DNA of 64,000 nucleotides. Origin: Nonomuraea aurantiaca (GTDB taxonomy: Bacteria; Actinomycetota; Actinomycetes; Streptosporangiales; Streptosporangiaceae). The translations under genes were made by a program, and so were the position numbers. The notes beneath the pieces were generated by a model. That model saw only the letters and a list, made by a program, of their open reading frames with translations, had not been told where the DNA came from and ran no database searches. Of the stretch, positions 63,801-64,000 are shown piece by piece (the first letter of the stretch is position 1; every line of letters begins with the position of its first letter). Location of the stretch: contig NZ_JAIWNB010000002.1 in assembly GCF_020215705.1 (NCBI RefSeq), positions 186,001 through 250,000 on the forward strand, written 5' to 3'.

Positions 63801-64000
63801 TAAGCGGTTGTCCTCCCACTTGTAGCCACCTCCGGCGTTCGCCACCGTGTCGGGGCTCCACTGCATCATCCCGAACGGCAGGACGGCGCCGGGGAAGTTC
63901 ATCCCGGCCCCACCGCCGTGACCGAAGTCGGGACCCGCCTCCTGGGTGCCGAGGAAAGTGTTGACCAACGCGACCGGATACGGTTCTGGGACGGTCCCCG
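60837..64000 (-). CDS. GH92-type alpha-mannosidase with C-terminal domains (start beyond window)
   Basis: At least 1,054 codons; the frame runs open to the window edge and its start is outside. GH92 (alpha-1,2-mannosidase-type) motifs: 'VNTFLGTQEAGPDFGHGGGA', 'FPGAVLPFGMMQWSPDT', 'GFSMTHISGPGC', 'YATFSGWDVYRSEVQLLALL', 'GNDDLGAMASWYVWSAMGLF' (with the acidic catalytic region), 'YIQSLKVNG'. After about residue 740 come an Ig-like (NEW3-type) domain and a C-terminal galactose-binding-like domain. It is probably secreted, releasing mannose from glycans. Confidence 0.93.
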   Translation of the reverse strand, partial: GTVPEPYPVALVNTFLGTQEAGPDFGHGGGAGMNFPGAVLPFGMMQWSPDTVANAGGGYKWEDNRLRGFSMTHISGPGCTGAQDFPVMPISGKIDKSPATHGMDYVQTYKHDNEKSTPGSYTTTLDTGVKAELAATQRAGVGRFTFPAGKPGTLLLNTSGSINGVDDGETKISGNTVQGWVQTGGFCGTPMRYKVYFHATFDQPITSYGTWKDDLVQPSALSIKNASAAKVAEAEAVTAGDVVVNGPGSGAYLEFDGAKPVQMRVGLSYVSVDGAKKNLDAEVGATGYDSVALNAASVWNDRLSQVLVSGGTADQRRTFYSNLYHALLQPHVAEDADGTYTGSDGKLHTVAAGRHHYATFSGWDVYRSEVQLLALLDPAVGSDIAQTMYENAHLLGDVWDRWSLQNEITGVMVGDPYHSIVSSLYAFGARNFPAADAMKSMVTAAQRVGGMDIGHPQIKYDERPGNAAFMNKGYVVSDPSMTLEYGIADFGIAQLAARLGYRDVSATFMKRSQSWQNTYNPANSWIQPKMADGSFTSPFDPASPDSYIEGNGAQYHWMVQHNPRGLFDAMGGNAKAIPRLDAYFKALNAGPNEPYAYLGNEPALPSPWLYAWAGQPYKTQDLVRRVQQELFKPGPDGLVGNDDLGAMASWYVWSAMGLFPAIPGRAELLVNTPLFDKINIKRPQGNIDIYSPGSTNRYIQSLKVNGTASGKAWLPESFALQGGRLDLTLGASPNTTFGTGTANAPPSFNEGAKTYLAGFNPGSGPVEPGGTFAATLAVQSTGAAGTVTWQAKPPAGITVTPASGTLSVPALGKAAQAVQVSVASGTALGFVTVPISVTAPAYSGGATSAGDLTASVRLNVASRGTPEWSHNLAGIGDDAESGLANLDAAAFSYSGQALAAAGLKPGGKVAWNGFEFTWPNRKPGEWDNVKVGTQPIEVAAPAGATKIAFLGSTTNGWSEVTATVTYTDGSTGTGKLGLSDWMLDFGGGQPRYGNQVVASTPYQLYNGSWMLRPLGSYVFAAQPIALDPAKRVKSITFSPVQEGAMHIFTWAFA

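Noticed and set aside
60807..63803. 998-codon plus-strand frame opposite the GH92 gene
   Set aside because: Antisense shadow; the minus-strand frame carries the full set of GH92 motifs.

Overview
The window is high-GC actinobacterial chromosome. GTG and TTG starts are frequent, genes overlap as ATGA/GTGA, lipoproteins and Tat-exported proteins are common, and the families present (PucR, XRE-Nudix pairs, DUF2690, CGNR regulator, GlnX/GlnH, DyP/EfeB, DtxR-type iron boxes) point to a filamentous, soil-type actinomycete. The Streptosporangiaceae (Nonomuraea-like) is my best guess from gene content. That placement is inference; no rRNA gene is present to check it.

Region 1-6.4 kb is a complete branched-chain-amino-acid-type (HAAT) ABC transporter, livG-livF-livH-livM-livK, divergent from a PucR-type regulator. 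The first codons of an AMP-forming acyl-CoA ligase gene begin inside the regulator's 3' end, so an aromatic, fatty or amino acid is the likely substrate.

Region 6.4-22.1 kb is an accessory block. It holds a degenerate IS256 transposase, a VapBC toxin-antitoxin pair with palindromic operators, an XRE/Nudix operon divergent from a resolvase-like/ATPase-like operon, a DUF2690 secreted protein, a carboxylesterase, a GntR regulator with two small proteins, an AT-richer membrane protein and an IS5-type transposase. It also holds a three-gene sigma-factor/membrane-protein operon. Most notably it holds a two-gene locus (19.8-21.4 kb) encoding a minimal CRISPR polymerase (mCpol, a lone Cas10-type palm domain) and a two-TM protein with a SAVED/CARF-like sensor, which is the layout of a Panoptes-type anti-phage system. 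A tRNA/tmRNA-like 3' end follows at 21.65 kb. A remnant of a small gene's 3' end plus terminator, also found at 7.9 kb, lies at 22.03 kb. These mark likely integration or recombination scars.

Region 22.1-31.7 kb returns to chromosomal genes: an acyl-CoA dehydrogenase, a RecD2-type helicase and a six-gene glycerol-type ABC importer (glpSTPQUV order). The importer's two ATPases are degenerate in complementary places.

Region 31.8-44.2 kb is secreted carbohydrate and wall biology. A bifunctional-looking peptidoglycan hydrolase and a GHL10-type hydrolase are divergent and share the same C-terminal domain. They are followed by an NAD-dependent epimerase/dehydratase, a rhamnoside-type uptake and GH78 alpha-L-rhamnosidase operon preceded by LacI-type boxes, and a DUF4434-like secreted protein.

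Region 44.2-57.3 kb holds a Tat-exported beta-propeller lectin-like protein, an FAD oxidoreductase, a GlnX-GlnH-like sensor pair without pknG, a second solute-binding lipoprotein, a Gfo/Idh/MocA oxidoreductase with a TIM-barrel isomerase, an arginase-like enzyme divergent from a CGNR regulator, a decayed patch with IS and transporter fragments, and a LemA/DUF2207 pair. Region 57.4-60.8 kb is the iron-uptake operon efeUOB under two DtxR/IdeR-like boxes. The window ends inside a large GH92 alpha-mannosidase gene.
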